Source: Oceanococcus sp051252075 (lineage in GTDB: Bacteria; Pseudomonadota; Gammaproteobacteria; Nevskiales; Oceanococcaceae). Taken from it: a stretch of DNA of 64,000 bases. This document shows, in pieces, positions 53,772 through 63,633 of this stretch (positions within the stretch are counted from its first letter, which is position 1; the number at the start of each line of letters is the position of its first letter). The stretch covers positions 74,272 to 138,271 of the forward strand of contig JBPOFU010000002.1 in NCBI GenBank assembly GCA_051252075.1, written 5' to 3'. The position numbers and the translations under genes are program-made. The notes under the pieces are model-generated. The model was not told the DNA's origin and searched no databases. It was given only the letters and a program-made list of their open reading frames with translations.

Positions 53772-54316
53772 GAACAAAATTCCTCGACTCGACTGCGCAA
53801 CACCGCCATAGCACGTGACAAATGTGTTTTTACGCTGCCTTCTCCGCATCCCATAATGCCCGCGGTTTGCGCCACATTAAAGCCCTGCCATACGCGTAAC
53901 ATCACCGCTTCACGCTGGCGCTGCGGTAAAGCTTCAACCGCTTGCTCCAAAGCTCCGATTGCCTGCTGCTGCTGCAACTGCTGTTCGGGATTGTCTGCTG
54001 CCGTTTGCTGCAATGCATAGTCCGCATCATCAACAAAGCGTTTTGCTGCACGTTGATCGTCTCGAATGCGATTCATCAAGATGCGAAAGAACAATGGCGA
54101 CCATTGATCTTTCGGTTTGTGCGCATATTTTTGCACCAAGCGGATCATCGCGTCTTGCACTGCATCCAGGGCCGCATCGCGATCACGCAATTGCGCCATG
54201 GCCAAGCGAAACGCCTTGGACTCGACAGAAGCCAGAAACTGGTCCATCTCCTGCCGTTTATCGACGGCCTCGCCTGCTGTCATGTCAGCGGCTTGCACAT
54301 CTATGAACGCAGCCAT
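53768..54316 (-). CDS. ECF-type RNA polymerase sigma factor
   Basis: A 182-residue group 4 sigma factor. Region 2 is FRLAMAQLRDRDAALDAVQDAMIRLVQKY, with the DAVQDAM core-binding helix; region 4 is ALPQRQREAVMLRVWQGFNV then AGIMGCGEGSVKTHLSRAM, the helix-turn-helix that reads the -35. It lacks sigma regions 1 and 3. Operon with the membrane protein and DUF3106, an arrangement found in several Xanthomonas-like bacteria. Start ATG 54316 has GAGG 8 bases upstream. Divergent from priA with 120 bases between; no obvious ECF-type autoregulated promoter was recognised there. Confidence 0.9.
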   Translation of the reverse strand: MAAFIDVQAADMTAGEAVDKRQEMDQFLASVESKAFRLAMAQLRDRDAALDAVQDAMIRLVQKYAHKPKDQWSPLFFRILMNRIRDDQRAAKRFVDDADYALQQTAADNPEQQLQQQQAIGALEQAVEALPQRQREAVMLRVWQGFNVAQTAGIMGCGEGSVKTHLSRAMAVLRSRVEEFCS

Positions 54317-54436
54317 ACATCAACCCTCAGCTTGCAGGCACTGAAAGAAAACTGGCATAAATTCGAAAAGCTCATGGGCGCTCCTAAGCGTCGTGACACA
54401 CTATAACGTTCTATCAACGCAAGCAGAGCCCATCCG

Positions 54437-56602
54437 TTGACACGCATTGTGCAAGTGGCCTTACCCGTTCCTCGCGGCGACAGCTACGATTATTTGTGCC
54501 CACAACCCATCGCATTGGGCATGCGCGTACGCGTGCCGTTTGGCCCGCGCAAACTGGTTGGTGTCGTTGTCGGCTTGAGCGAAACCTCGCAGCTACAGCG
54601 CGACCGTCTCAAACCGGTCCTGGAAGTGCTTGATAGCGAGCCTCTGCTGTCTAGCAATGATCTGGATTTATTGCACTTCACAACACGTTACTACCAAGCG
54701 CCTTTGGGGCAAACAGTGGCAACGGCTCTACCTACGTTGTTGCGCCAAGGTAGAGCGGCAGAGCCACAGCTCAGTGCGCGCTGGCGCGTCAGTGAACAGG
54801 GTCGCCAGACGGATATCAGCGAACTCAAGCGTTCGCCCAAGCAAGCCTCCGCTCTGCGCGTACTGCAAGATAGTAAAACGGCATTTGCCGCGGAAGACAT
54901 TGGCCCCCAAGGCGCCTCACGCACGGTACTGAAAGCGCTGGAAGAAAAAGGCTTGGTTGATTGCGTACGCAGCAGTGGCTTAGAGCGCGTATCAGTGCAA
55001 TTTCCAGCACTCAATCCCGCGCAACAAGAAGCCGTGGATGCGGTGAGCGGCAGCCAGGGCTTTGCCAGTTTTCTATTGGACGGTGTCACCGGCAGCGGCA
55101 AAACCGAGGTGTATTTAGCGCTGGCACGAGAGCAGACAGCGCAAGGACGACAGTGCTTAATTCTGGTCCCAGAAATTGGGCTCACCCCGCAAATGGTGGC
55201 CAGAGTACAAGCTCACACCGGGGCCAGAACCGTAGCGCTACATTCCGGCCTAGCCGATGGACAACGTCACAATGCGTGGTTAGCGGCACGCAGTGGCGAA
55301 GCTGACATTGTTCTAGGCACCCGTTCGGCCGTGTTTGTACCGCTAGCGCGCCCCGGCTTGATTGTGGTCGACGAAGAGCATGATGCGTCTTACAAGCAAC
55401 GTGACGGCATCCGCTATCACGCCCGTGACTTGGCCGTGCGGCGCGCCCAGCAAGCCGGCATCCCCATCATTTTGGGTAGCGCTACACCATCTTTGGAAAC
55501 CCACTACAACGCCATCAACAAGCGCTACACGCGACTGAGCTTGGATCATCGCTATGGCGCTGCTGTGCCGCCAAAGATCCACCACATCGACTTGCGCGGG
55601 CAATTCTGTCCCGACGGCTTCTCCAACGCGATGATTGCGCGCATCAATGCCCACCTGGAGCGAGGCCAGCAAGTATTGCTGTTTATCAATCGGCGTGGGT
55701 TTTCACCGGTCTTGCTTTGCCACGGCTGCGGCTGGACCGCGCTGTGTGAGCGCTGCGATGCGCGTTTGATCAGCCATCAACGCAGCCACAGTTTGCGTTG
55801 CCATCATTGTGATCATCAGCGCCCGCTACCAAAAGTCTGCCCAGATTGTGGCGGCAATGAATTACAACACTTAGGTCAAGGAACAGAGCGTATCGAAGCA
55901 CGCGCAGCTGAATTGTGGCCCAACACGCCCACAATTCGCTTGGATCGCGACCAAATTAGTCGTAAAGGTGAATTGGAAGCTGCGCTGACCAGAATTCAAT
56001 CTGGTGAGGCCAAAATCATCATCGGCACACAAATGCTCGCCAAAGGACATGATTTCCCAATGCTCTCTCTGGTTTGCATCATGGATGCGGATCAAGGCTT
56101 GTATGGCGTGGATTTTCGCGCTACCGAGCAATTGGCGCAGCAAATTGTACAAGTGGCCGGACGTGCCGGCCGGCGCGAGCAAGCCGGCGAGGTGCTCATC
56201 CAAACCCACAATCCGGACCACCCCTTATTGCTGCAACTGGACCCAGGAAATTACCGCAAAGTGGCGGACCAACTGTTGGCCGAGCGCCAGCAACTGCTGT
56301 GGCCTCCCTACAGCTACTTAGCCCTGATCCGGGCCGAGTCGAATGATCCTGAGCACGCGCAAAATGAGCTGATGGGCATCGCCGAAGCTTTATTCGACCA
56401 AGAAGGTTTAGATGTTCTAGGCCCTGTACCTGCGGCAATGGAGCGACGCGGTGGAAAATACCGCCAACAATTGCTGTTGCGCAGCCACAAACGATCAGTT
56501 TTGCAGGCACAATTAGCGCTTATTCGCCAGCAATTGGAAGCGCGCCCCGCGGCGCGACAATTTCGATGGACACTCGACGTCGATCCACAAAACTTAGATT
56601 AG
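54437..56602 (+). CDS. priA: Primosomal replication protein N', helicase PriA
   Basis: A 721-residue 3'-5' DNA helicase that restarts stalled replication forks. IVQVALPVPRGDSYDYLCP opens the DNA-binding domain; Walker A is GVTGSGKTEVY, Walker B VVDEEHDASYKQRDG; the zinc-binding cysteines lie in CHGCGWTALCERC and CHHC...CPDCGG; GTERIEARAAELWP and QMLAKGHDFP are helicase motifs. The start is TTG at 54437, as nothing better lies upstream in frame. DUF3999 overlaps its 3' end by 37 bases. Confidence 0.95.
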   Translation: MTRIVQVALPVPRGDSYDYLCPQPIALGMRVRVPFGPRKLVGVVVGLSETSQLQRDRLKPVLEVLDSEPLLSSNDLDLLHFTTRYYQAPLGQTVATALPTLLRQGRAAEPQLSARWRVSEQGRQTDISELKRSPKQASALRVLQDSKTAFAAEDIGPQGASRTVLKALEEKGLVDCVRSSGLERVSVQFPALNPAQQEAVDAVSGSQGFASFLLDGVTGSGKTEVYLALAREQTAQGRQCLILVPEIGLTPQMVARVQAHTGARTVALHSGLADGQRHNAWLAARSGEADIVLGTRSAVFVPLARPGLIVVDEEHDASYKQRDGIRYHARDLAVRRAQQAGIPIILGSATPSLETHYNAINKRYTRLSLDHRYGAAVPPKIHHIDLRGQFCPDGFSNAMIARINAHLERGQQVLLFINRRGFSPVLLCHGCGWTALCERCDARLISHQRSHSLRCHHCDHQRPLPKVCPDCGGNELQHLGQGTERIEARAAELWPNTPTIRLDRDQISRKGELEAALTRIQSGEAKIIIGTQMLAKGHDFPMLSLVCIMDADQGLYGVDFRATEQLAQQIVQVAGRAGRREQAGEVLIQTHNPDHPLLLQLDPGNYRKVADQLLAERQQLLWPPYSYLALIRAESNDPEHAQNELMGIAEALFDQEGLDVLGPVPAAMERRGGKYRQQLLLRSHKRSVLQAQLALIRQQLEARPAARQFRWTLDVDPQNLD

Positions 56603-57717
56603 CCGGCACGCTCGCCCTGTTGCTCAGCACCGCTGCTTATGCCGATTTAAGCCTGGACATAGAAACCGGCCATACAAGCTTGCGCTTTGATGTGCCAGAC
56701 AGCGTCTACGCTGCTGGCGCTCCAGCGAATTTTGCAGGTTTACAGATCACAGATGACAGCGGGCGCTCCATCGATTTCGCAGTCTGCCCGATTCGCCAGC
56801 AATCTGTTAGCCAAGTATCCGTTCCTGTCTTGGCCCTGCCCGATCTTGCGCGCCCGCTACTCAACGCCGATAACCAGCTTGGCTACACGCGCCCGGCCGG
56901 AGCCGGTCCCGCTGAACAAATACAGGCGTGGATACTCGACTTGCGCAATTTGCAAGGTGGACTAACAGAACTGGTCGGCCTTCCTGAAATCGATAGCCTG
57001 CGTTTATCGCCCAATTTGCAGCAGTGGAGCGCGGAAATCCGCTTCCAACAGGAAGCTGGCCAAGTGACCTTGGAACCTGCCTCCAATACTTTCATCCGCA
57101 TTAAACCGAGCCGCAGCACCGCATGGAATAGCGCTGCCTTAAAGCTAAGCGGCACAATGCAACAACAGGGCCAACGCAAAGCGCATTGGTTCCAGCCGGC
57201 AATGCAAACCGATGGCGTACATCTCAACAACCGGTCACAACCGGTATTCGCCGCACGTTTGCAGCAAAGCGCCCCGCTAAAAGATTGGCAACTACAATCG
57301 CGCCAAGGCGATTGGGACGCTTGGAAACCACACGGTGAATATCGCGCAGGTGATTCTCTAGACAGCCTTGTTTTCAGCGCCGTCACCGACCCGCACTGGC
57401 GTGTTGCCGGGGTGGCACAAGGCAATTTGCAATTAGCCCACGCAGCGCACGACATCCGTATTCCCCAGCTGGATCCAGACAGCGTCATCGAATTGAATTA
57501 CCAAGCCGGTCGACGCCATCGTCCCAATCTAGCCTGCTCGACAACGGACGTAATAAAACCGCAAGCACCCAAGAAAATCTCGGCGCAATCACTGCAACAG
57601 CCAGCGGAAAATGCTAACCCTAAGAATTTACGCATGCTGTTTCTCGGCATCCTAGCCATCGTCCTAACAAGCATTTACTTGCTGCGCCGTTTCCTCTTGC
57701 GCCGCGCGGCACGCTAG
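56566..57717 (+). CDS. DUF3999-type membrane-anchored protein
   Basis: A 383-residue protein with a signal peptide (LRLAGTLALLLSTAAYA), a large periplasmic beta-rich part (DLSLDIETGHTSLRFDVPDS at the start) and one C-terminal helix (MLFLGILAIVLTSIYLL) followed by RRFLLRRAAR. This fits DUF3999, whose function is unknown. It starts inside priA (37-base overlap in another frame), so its translation is probably coupled; argS follows after 30 bases. Confidence 0.7.
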   Translation: MDTRRRSTKLRLAGTLALLLSTAAYADLSLDIETGHTSLRFDVPDSVYAAGAPANFAGLQITDDSGRSIDFAVCPIRQQSVSQVSVPVLALPDLARPLLNADNQLGYTRPAGAGPAEQIQAWILDLRNLQGGLTELVGLPEIDSLRLSPNLQQWSAEIRFQQEAGQVTLEPASNTFIRIKPSRSTAWNSAALKLSGTMQQQGQRKAHWFQPAMQTDGVHLNNRSQPVFAARLQQSAPLKDWQLQSRQGDWDAWKPHGEYRAGDSLDSLVFSAVTDPHWRVAGVAQGNLQLAHAAHDIRIPQLDPDSVIELNYQAGRRHRPNLACSTTDVIKPQAPKKISAQSLQQPAENANPKNLRMLFLGILAIVLTSIYLLRRFLLRRAAR

Positions 57718-57747
57718 AATGCGCGGTTTTGCACTGCAGCATTCATC

Positions 57748-59481
57748 ATGAAGGACACAATCCAGCAACTGCTCGAACAGGCTGCCACCAGCTTAGGCAT
57801 AGAAATGCCTCGTGGAGCCAAGCTCGAGTCAACACGCGATCCTAGCCATGGTGATCTTGCGTCCAATCTGGCTTTGGTCAGCGCCAAACAATTGGGCAAG
57901 CCGCCACGCGATATTGCGCAGGCGCTGATTGATGCCCTGCCAGAGCACCCCGCGGTACGCAAGGCTGAAATCGCAGGCCCCGGCTTCATCAATGTGTTCC
58001 TCGCCAATGACCGCTATCACGCCATGCTGCGCGACATCGTAGGGCAAGCCGAACAATGGGGTTACGCACCGGCCAAAAGCCGGCAAAAGGTTTTACTGGA
58101 ATTCGTTTCCGCCAATCCCACCGGCCCTTTGCATGTGGGCCATGGTCGTGGTGCCGCCTACGGCGACTGCTTGGTGCGCTTGTTACGCGCGGCTGGCGAC
58201 GATGTGCAAGCCGAATATTACGTCAACGATGCTGGACGCCAAATGGACATCTTGGCGCTGTCCGTATGGCTGCGCTTGATTGAGCAACAAGGCCACCACA
58301 TCGAATTCCCAGCGCGTGCTTATCAAGGACAATATGTTCACGAATCCGCACAGCGCTTAGCCGACCAAAACCCCACCCTGCAGTCACCGGATTCGAATCT
58401 GTTTTTGGATTTACCGGCAGACGATGACGAAAATGGCGACACAAGGCTGGATACGCTGATTCAACGCGCCAAAAACACGTTGGGAGCTGCCAGTTTTGAT
58501 CTGGTTCAAAAACATGCCCTGAATGAACAACTCAGCGGTATCGCAGATGACTTGATAGCCTTTCGCGTGCCATTCGGTAGCTGGGCCTCGGAGCGCTCGG
58601 TGGTCGACAAAGGCGAAGTCAAAAAAGCTTTGGATCAACTCACCACCGCCGGCTTTACCTTCGAAAAAGAAGGGGCTCTGTGGTTTGCCAGCAGTCGTTT
58701 TGGTGATGACAAAGATCGCGTGCTTTTGCGCGCCAACGGCGCCGCGACCTACTTTGCCAATGACATTGCCTACCATCTAGACAAGCTAGAGCGGGGCTAC
58801 GATAGGCTTATTGATGTTTGGGGCGCCGATCACCACGGCTATGTGAAGCGCATGAGCGCCGCGGTGGAAGCATTAACCGGGCAGTCCAACAAATTGGATG
58901 TGCAACTGGTGCAATTCGTCAGTTTGTTACGCGACGGTGAAAAAGTCTCCATGTCGACCCGTGCAGGCACTTACGAAACCCTGCAAGACTTACGCGATGA
59001 AGTCGGTGTTGACGCTGCGCGGTACTTCTATGTCATGCGTTCCAATGATCAACATTTGGAGTTTGATCTGGCACTGGCGACGCAAAAAAGCAATGACAAT
59101 CCGGTGTATTACGTGCAGTACGCTCACGCGCGCATTGCCAGTGTTATGCGCCAGCTCAAAGACAAGCAATTCAGTTTTGATGCGGAAACAGCTGCGACTC
59201 AGCTGGACAAGCTGGACAGCGAACTCGAGCGTGAAATCCTCAAATTACTGGCGCGCTTTCCTGAGATGCTCAATGCTGCCGCACAGCAACTGGCACCGCA
59301 ACTCATGGTGCACTATCTGCGCGAATTGGCTGAGCATTACCACCGCTATTACAACAGTTCGGTGTTCTTGCTAGACCAAGAGGATGTCCGCAATGCGCGT
59401 TTGTATCTGAACTTGGCCGTGCGTCAGGTGCTGCGCAATGGATTGGCCTTACTTGGTGTCGAAGCACCGGACGAAATGTAA
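57748..59481 (+). CDS. argS: Arginyl-tRNA synthetase
   Basis: A 577-residue class I synthetase. The HIGH motif appears as HVGHGRGAAYGD in SANPTGPLHVGHG (about residue 129), the KMSKS-like loop as EKVSMSTRAGT (about 400), and the ALQY-type anticodon-binding C-domain as PVYYVQYAHARIASVMRQL. The N-terminal Add1 domain is present. It charges tRNA-Arg. Its stop (TAATG) overlaps the SPOR gene start by one base, the usual pairing in gammaproteobacteria. Confidence 0.97.
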   Translation: MKDTIQQLLEQAATSLGIEMPRGAKLESTRDPSHGDLASNLALVSAKQLGKPPRDIAQALIDALPEHPAVRKAEIAGPGFINVFLANDRYHAMLRDIVGQAEQWGYAPAKSRQKVLLEFVSANPTGPLHVGHGRGAAYGDCLVRLLRAAGDDVQAEYYVNDAGRQMDILALSVWLRLIEQQGHHIEFPARAYQGQYVHESAQRLADQNPTLQSPDSNLFLDLPADDDENGDTRLDTLIQRAKNTLGAASFDLVQKHALNEQLSGIADDLIAFRVPFGSWASERSVVDKGEVKKALDQLTTAGFTFEKEGALWFASSRFGDDKDRVLLRANGAATYFANDIAYHLDKLERGYDRLIDVWGADHHGYVKRMSAAVEALTGQSNKLDVQLVQFVSLLRDGEKVSMSTRAGTYETLQDLRDEVGVDAARYFYVMRSNDQHLEFDLALATQKSNDNPVYYVQYAHARIASVMRQLKDKQFSFDAETAATQLDKLDSELEREILKLLARFPEMLNAAAQQLAPQLMVHYLRELAEHYHRYYNSSVFLLDQEDVRNARLYLNLAVRQVLRNGLALLGVEAPDEM

Positions 59482-60065
59482 TGTCCAAGGACTACGCACG
59501 GACGCGTCCTGCGGCGAAAAACCGCAACACGAAACGAAAGAAATCAACAGCAAACAACCGCGCTTTGCCCAGATGGCTGTGGGCATTGGTCGGTCTGACA
59601 GCAGGCCTGAGTATCGCCGCAATTGCTTTTATCGTGTTCCGCCCGGTGGAAGAGAATATGGCTAGTGCGACCGCTCCCGTGCCGATCAAAACACAAGCAC
59701 CGGGGCCACAAATCCCGCCACAGCAGGAAGCACGCTTTAAGTTCTACGATGAACTGCGCAAAGTTGAAGTCAAGCCCAGCGAAGACTCCTATAAAGTTGA
59801 GAAACCGCCGGAAAGCGCGACAGCACAATACCGTTATGTGATTCAAGCTGGCTCATTTCGCGATCGCAATGATGCGGAAAGGCGCAAAGCCAATCTCGCT
59901 CTACTGGGTGTCGAATCCACCATCCAGGCGGTGGATTTACAAGGCAAAGGCACGCGCTATCGAGTGCAAATTGGCCCGGCGATGAGCCGCAAGCTAGCGG
60001 AAAAAACCATGCGGCAATTGGCTGACAATGACATCGATAGCTTTGCCTCTCGGGTAGAGAGCTAA
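59481..60065 (+). CDS. SPOR domain protein, FtsN-like
   Basis: A 194-residue bitopic protein: a basic cytoplasmic N-terminus (RTRPAAKNRNTKRKKS), one membrane helix (WLWALVGLTAGLSIAAIAFIVF), a Pro/Lys-rich linker and a C-terminal SPOR domain (YVIQAGSFRDRNDAERRKANL ... RYRVQIGPAMSRKLAEKTM), which binds denuded septal murein. FtsN-type proteins trigger septal wall synthesis. Located directly after argS, as ftsN-like genes often are. Confidence 0.88.
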   Translation: MSKDYARTRPAAKNRNTKRKKSTANNRALPRWLWALVGLTAGLSIAAIAFIVFRPVEENMASATAPVPIKTQAPGPQIPPQQEARFKFYDELRKVEVKPSEDSYKVEKPPESATAQYRYVIQAGSFRDRNDAERRKANLALLGVESTIQAVDLQGKGTRYRVQIGPAMSRKLAEKTMRQLADNDIDSFASRVES

Positions 60066-60075
60066 GCGGCCTGGA

Positions 60076-62193
60076 TTAGCGTTTCGCGCTCGCTAAACGT
60101 AGCTGGGCCGAGCGTAACTGGCTCCGTCCTGGCTTAGGCTGCACCCGCACATAACCTCCGTCGGGCTGCCCTTCCCAAGCTTGCGCCTCATCGGCCAAGT
60201 AAATCTTTAACTCACGCACAACGCGATCTCTCAAGGGCCCCTGTGGAATTGGGAATGCTACTTCTACTCGGCGGAAGAAATTGCGTTCCATCCAGTCCGC
60301 ACTGGAACACCACACTTCCGGATCGCCAGCATTTTCAAAGTAAAACACCCGCGTGTGCTCTAGATAGCGGCCAATCACTGAAATGAGTCGAATATTTTCC
60401 GATAGACCTGGCATACCAGGGCGCACACAAGTCATGCCTCGGACTATCAAATCGACCTTCACTCCCATCTGCGAAGCCCGATATAGCGCGGCAATGCTAT
60501 TCGGCTCCACCAGTTGATTCATCTTAAGAATGATGCGACCACTGCCACCCGCGCGGACATTTTCAATTTCTCGCTCTACCCTCTCCATCATGCCCTTATG
60601 CAGGGTAAACGGAGATTGCAGCAGCTTTTCCAACTTGGCCAATCTACCGAGACTGGTGAGTTGCAAGAAAATACGATGAACGTCCCGCCCGATCGCAGGG
60701 TCCGCAGTCAGCAAGCCGTAATCGGTATAGCCACGACTGGTGCGTGGATGATAATTGCCTGTTCCCATATGCACGTAGCTGCGCAGGCCTTTCGCTTCAC
60801 GGCGGACAACAAGAAGCATTTTGGCGTGCGTCTTGTGGCCCACGACGCCATACACCACATGGGCACCCGCTTCCTGCAATTGTTCAGCCAAATCGATGTT
60901 TTCGGCTTCGTCAAAACGCGCTCGAAGTTCGATCACTACGGTGACTTCTTTGCCGATGCGCGCCGCTTGCAACAAGGCATCTACCACGGCAGATTTCGCA
61001 CCAGTGCGGTACAAGGTCTGCTTAATGGCAAGAACTTTAGGATCTTTGACCGCTTGGCGCAGAAAATCCAAAACGGGAGCAAACGATTGAAATGGGTGGT
61101 GCAGCAAGATATCTGACTTGCGAATGGCCGCAAAAATATCAGAGCCCGAACTTAAACGTGCAGGCACCCGCGGAGCACGAGGCTCAAAACTCAAATCGGG
61201 ACGATCTACCAGTTCCGAGACTTTCATCAAGCGATTGAGGTTCACCGGCCCATCCACTTGATACAGCTGCTCTTGCTTCAGGCCATGCACTCTGAGCAGA
61301 TACTGCACCATGCTGTCTGGGCAGTTATGCGCGACTTCTAAGCGCACGGCATCGCCGAACTGGCGCCCCATTAACTCGCCTTCTAAAGCCAGCAATAAAT
61401 CGTCAACTTCTTCCTCGTCTACGAACAAATCGGAGTTGCGAGTGACACGGAACTGATAACAACCGGTGACTTGCATGCCGGGGAATAAATCCGCCACATA
61501 GGCATGAATCACAGAACTCAAAAATACAAATTCCCCATTGCTGCCACCACAAACTTCTGGAGCAATTTGCGTCAAGCGCGGCAATGCACGCGGCGCTTGC
61601 ACCACAGCCATATTGGCACTGCGGCCAAATGCATCCTTGCCTTCCAAAGACACGATAAAGTTGAGACTCTTATTCAATATCTTGGGGAATGGGTGTGCTG
61701 GGTCCAGTCCAATAGGCGACAGTATCGGCAACAACTCATCATTGAAGTAGTCGTGCAACCATGCGTCCATGGTCTCATCCGCGGTAAACACTGATCGACG
61801 AACGAAACGTATGTCCTGCTCAGCCAACAAGGGAATGAGCACTTCATTGAGCACGCGGTATTGCTCATCGACCAATTGGTGGGCACGTAACGATATGGCA
61901 CTGAGCAGTTCACCCGGAGCTGTGTTATCTGGCCCCCCGGTGCTCGCTCCCGCACTGAATTTTTGCTGCAGCCCGGCAACCCGCACTTCGAAAAATTCAT
62001 CCAAATTGGAGCACGAAATACACAGATATTTAAGACGCTCCAACAGCGGCACACGCTCGTCGCGCGCTTGAGCCAATACACGACGATTAAACTCCAGCAA
62101 GCTCAGTTCGCGATTGAAGAAATTCTCCGGACGCAACGCATCTTCCACGCTCAATTCGGTGGTCAACGCTGTCGTTTCTGTAGGCGCATTCAT
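60076..62193 (-). CDS. ppk1: Polyphosphate kinase 1
   Basis: A 705-residue enzyme that makes polyphosphate from ATP. NRELSLLEFNRRVLAQA is the N-domain signature; HHPFQSFAPVLDFLRQA and the catalytic loop VVGHKTHAKMLLVVRREA carry the autophosphorylated His (about residue 454), followed by HMGTGNYHPRTSRGYTDYGL. Length is typical. No ppx gene is adjacent. It is convergent with the SPOR gene (10 bases between stops) and the protease gene ends just upstream. Confidence 0.97.
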   Translation of the reverse strand: MNAPTETTALTTELSVEDALRPENFFNRELSLLEFNRRVLAQARDERVPLLERLKYLCISCSNLDEFFEVRVAGLQQKFSAGASTGGPDNTAPGELLSAISLRAHQLVDEQYRVLNEVLIPLLAEQDIRFVRRSVFTADETMDAWLHDYFNDELLPILSPIGLDPAHPFPKILNKSLNFIVSLEGKDAFGRSANMAVVQAPRALPRLTQIAPEVCGGSNGEFVFLSSVIHAYVADLFPGMQVTGCYQFRVTRNSDLFVDEEEVDDLLLALEGELMGRQFGDAVRLEVAHNCPDSMVQYLLRVHGLKQEQLYQVDGPVNLNRLMKVSELVDRPDLSFEPRAPRVPARLSSGSDIFAAIRKSDILLHHPFQSFAPVLDFLRQAVKDPKVLAIKQTLYRTGAKSAVVDALLQAARIGKEVTVVIELRARFDEAENIDLAEQLQEAGAHVVYGVVGHKTHAKMLLVVRREAKGLRSYVHMGTGNYHPRTSRGYTDYGLLTADPAIGRDVHRIFLQLTSLGRLAKLEKLLQSPFTLHKGMMERVEREIENVRAGGSGRIILKMNQLVEPNSIAALYRASQMGVKVDLIVRGMTCVRPGMPGLSENIRLISVIGRYLEHTRVFYFENAGDPEVWCSSADWMERNFFRRVEVAFPIPQGPLRDRVVRELKIYLADEAQAWEGQPDGGYVRVQPKPGRSQLRSAQLRLASAKR

Positions 62194-62197
62194 AGCC

Positions 62198-63625
62198 CTA
62201 CAGTTTAACGCGACTCAATGACACTTTTTTGACCAAGCCAAGGAATAGTAGGAACAATAGAAACGGAGACACACTCCCTGAGCTGGAGCCGCCGCCGGCA
62301 TTTGTTCTTATACAAGTGGGAATACGCGGTGCACCGGCATTGCCGTTGGCCAATCCGCTCATACTGACGGCACCTGAATCATCGGGATCAAGCCAAAATT
62401 TAAGCTGCCGCTCGCAAGCTTCACCCTCCTCCCAAGCGGCGTTCAAGCGACCGTAGAAATCGGGCTCTGACTGGCTGGAACATGAAGCACCACCTCCAGA
62501 CAATACCCCTACCGCCAAACCATCTTGGTTCCACAACCCTGAACCGGATGATCCTTGTTCGGTTGTGCCTTGATTCCAAAAGACCCGCCAACTTCGCGTG
62601 GTACGAACAGTTCCATCACCTTGGCTGATGTCTTCAATCACAGCTGACGCAGGGAAATCAAAGAAACTGATTGACTTTTCGTCCCCTTGTGGATGGTGAA
62701 CACCGATACCAAATTGCGGCGGAGCATCACCCACATTCCAGCCACTCCAATACGGATCGAAAGACTGAGGTATGGCACGCGGGTTTTCAGCACTGCCCAA
62801 AATCAACAATGTAAAATCAGAATCCTGACCTTCCGCCAACACTTCAACGCCCCCGCTACTTGGAAAATCCTCAGGATCGCCTTCAGTGTGGCCATTCACA
62901 TTGCCACACTGGTTGTCTTGAAACTTCCAATACACCCGAACGCTGTCCTGTACCGAGCGATTAATCTGGCAATGGTCAGCTGTCAGTATGTAGGGCGCAC
63001 GATCCTGCCGCATATTATTGACAACAAAGCCAGAACAGGCTGATACACCTCGACCCACGGCGTACTGCAAAAGCACCGTACTGTCGATTTGATCCGCTGC
63101 ATCTTCGTTATTCGGGCAGGCCACATCGATATTGCAATTGCCATGCTTGTGCTGCAATTCTTGAGCGCCAAAATAGGCTGTATTGACCACCAACTCTCCG
63201 CTGTCCTGCAGTGGCATACTGAGCTCTAGCGTCACGGAGTCGCTTGGAAACTGGGCGGTCCATAGCCGAGAGCCAAGCAAATCGGAGGCCCTCAACTGCT
63301 GCCGACGCAAGCCGTGGCTATCGGTCAAGATTAACTCGGCTTGATCAGACCAACCCAACGCATCGATTTGGAAGCCTAGCGTTCTCGCATCTTGAGCATG
63401 TAGCGTCAATTGCCAAATTCGCTGTTCACCACGCTGTAGCCACACACCGTGCGTTGTGGAGCGGACATTGGCGGCCAAGGCAACGGCAATGCGCTGCTCG
63501 TTCACAGAACCCTCGTTTAACCATGCGAGCTGTTCTTCCTGCGGCTGCGGCAGCTTATGCACCTGAGATGCGGCGCTAGCCCAAGTGCAAGACAGACAAA
63601 AAGTTACAAAAAAAAGTAAGCGCAC
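62198..63625 (-). CDS. Secreted trypsin-like serine protease with GlyGly-CTERM-type signal
   Basis: A 475-residue secreted endopeptidase of the S1/lysyl endopeptidase type. Signal peptide MRLLFFVTFCLSCTWASA; an N-terminal propeptide-like domain to about 165; catalytic His in YILTADHC (about 215), Asp in DSDFTLLIL (about 267) and Ser in QGSSGSGLWN (about 358); then a Cys-rich part. The tail GGGSSSGSVSPF, a hydrophobic stretch and VKKVSLSRVKL form a GlyGly-CTERM sorting signal, removed by rhombosortase and replaced by a membrane-lipid anchor or release. I choose GTG 63625, with GAGGG 5 bases before, because it gives a clean signal peptide; the frame is open to 63703. The start lies 8 bases after the upstream gene's stop. 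Confidence 0.8.
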   Translation of the reverse strand: MRLLFFVTFCLSCTWASAASQVHKLPQPQEEQLAWLNEGSVNEQRIAVALAANVRSTTHGVWLQRGEQRIWQLTLHAQDARTLGFQIDALGWSDQAELILTDSHGLRRQQLRASDLLGSRLWTAQFPSDSVTLELSMPLQDSGELVVNTAYFGAQELQHKHGNCNIDVACPNNEDAADQIDSTVLLQYAVGRGVSACSGFVVNNMRQDRAPYILTADHCQINRSVQDSVRVYWKFQDNQCGNVNGHTEGDPEDFPSSGGVEVLAEGQDSDFTLLILGSAENPRAIPQSFDPYWSGWNVGDAPPQFGIGVHHPQGDEKSISFFDFPASAVIEDISQGDGTVRTTRSWRVFWNQGTTEQGSSGSGLWNQDGLAVGVLSGGGASCSSQSEPDFYGRLNAAWEEGEACERQLKFWLDPDDSGAVSMSGLANGNAGAPRIPTCIRTNAGGGSSSGSVSPFLLFLLFLGLVKKVSLSRVKL

Positions 63626-63633
63626 AGGAGCCC

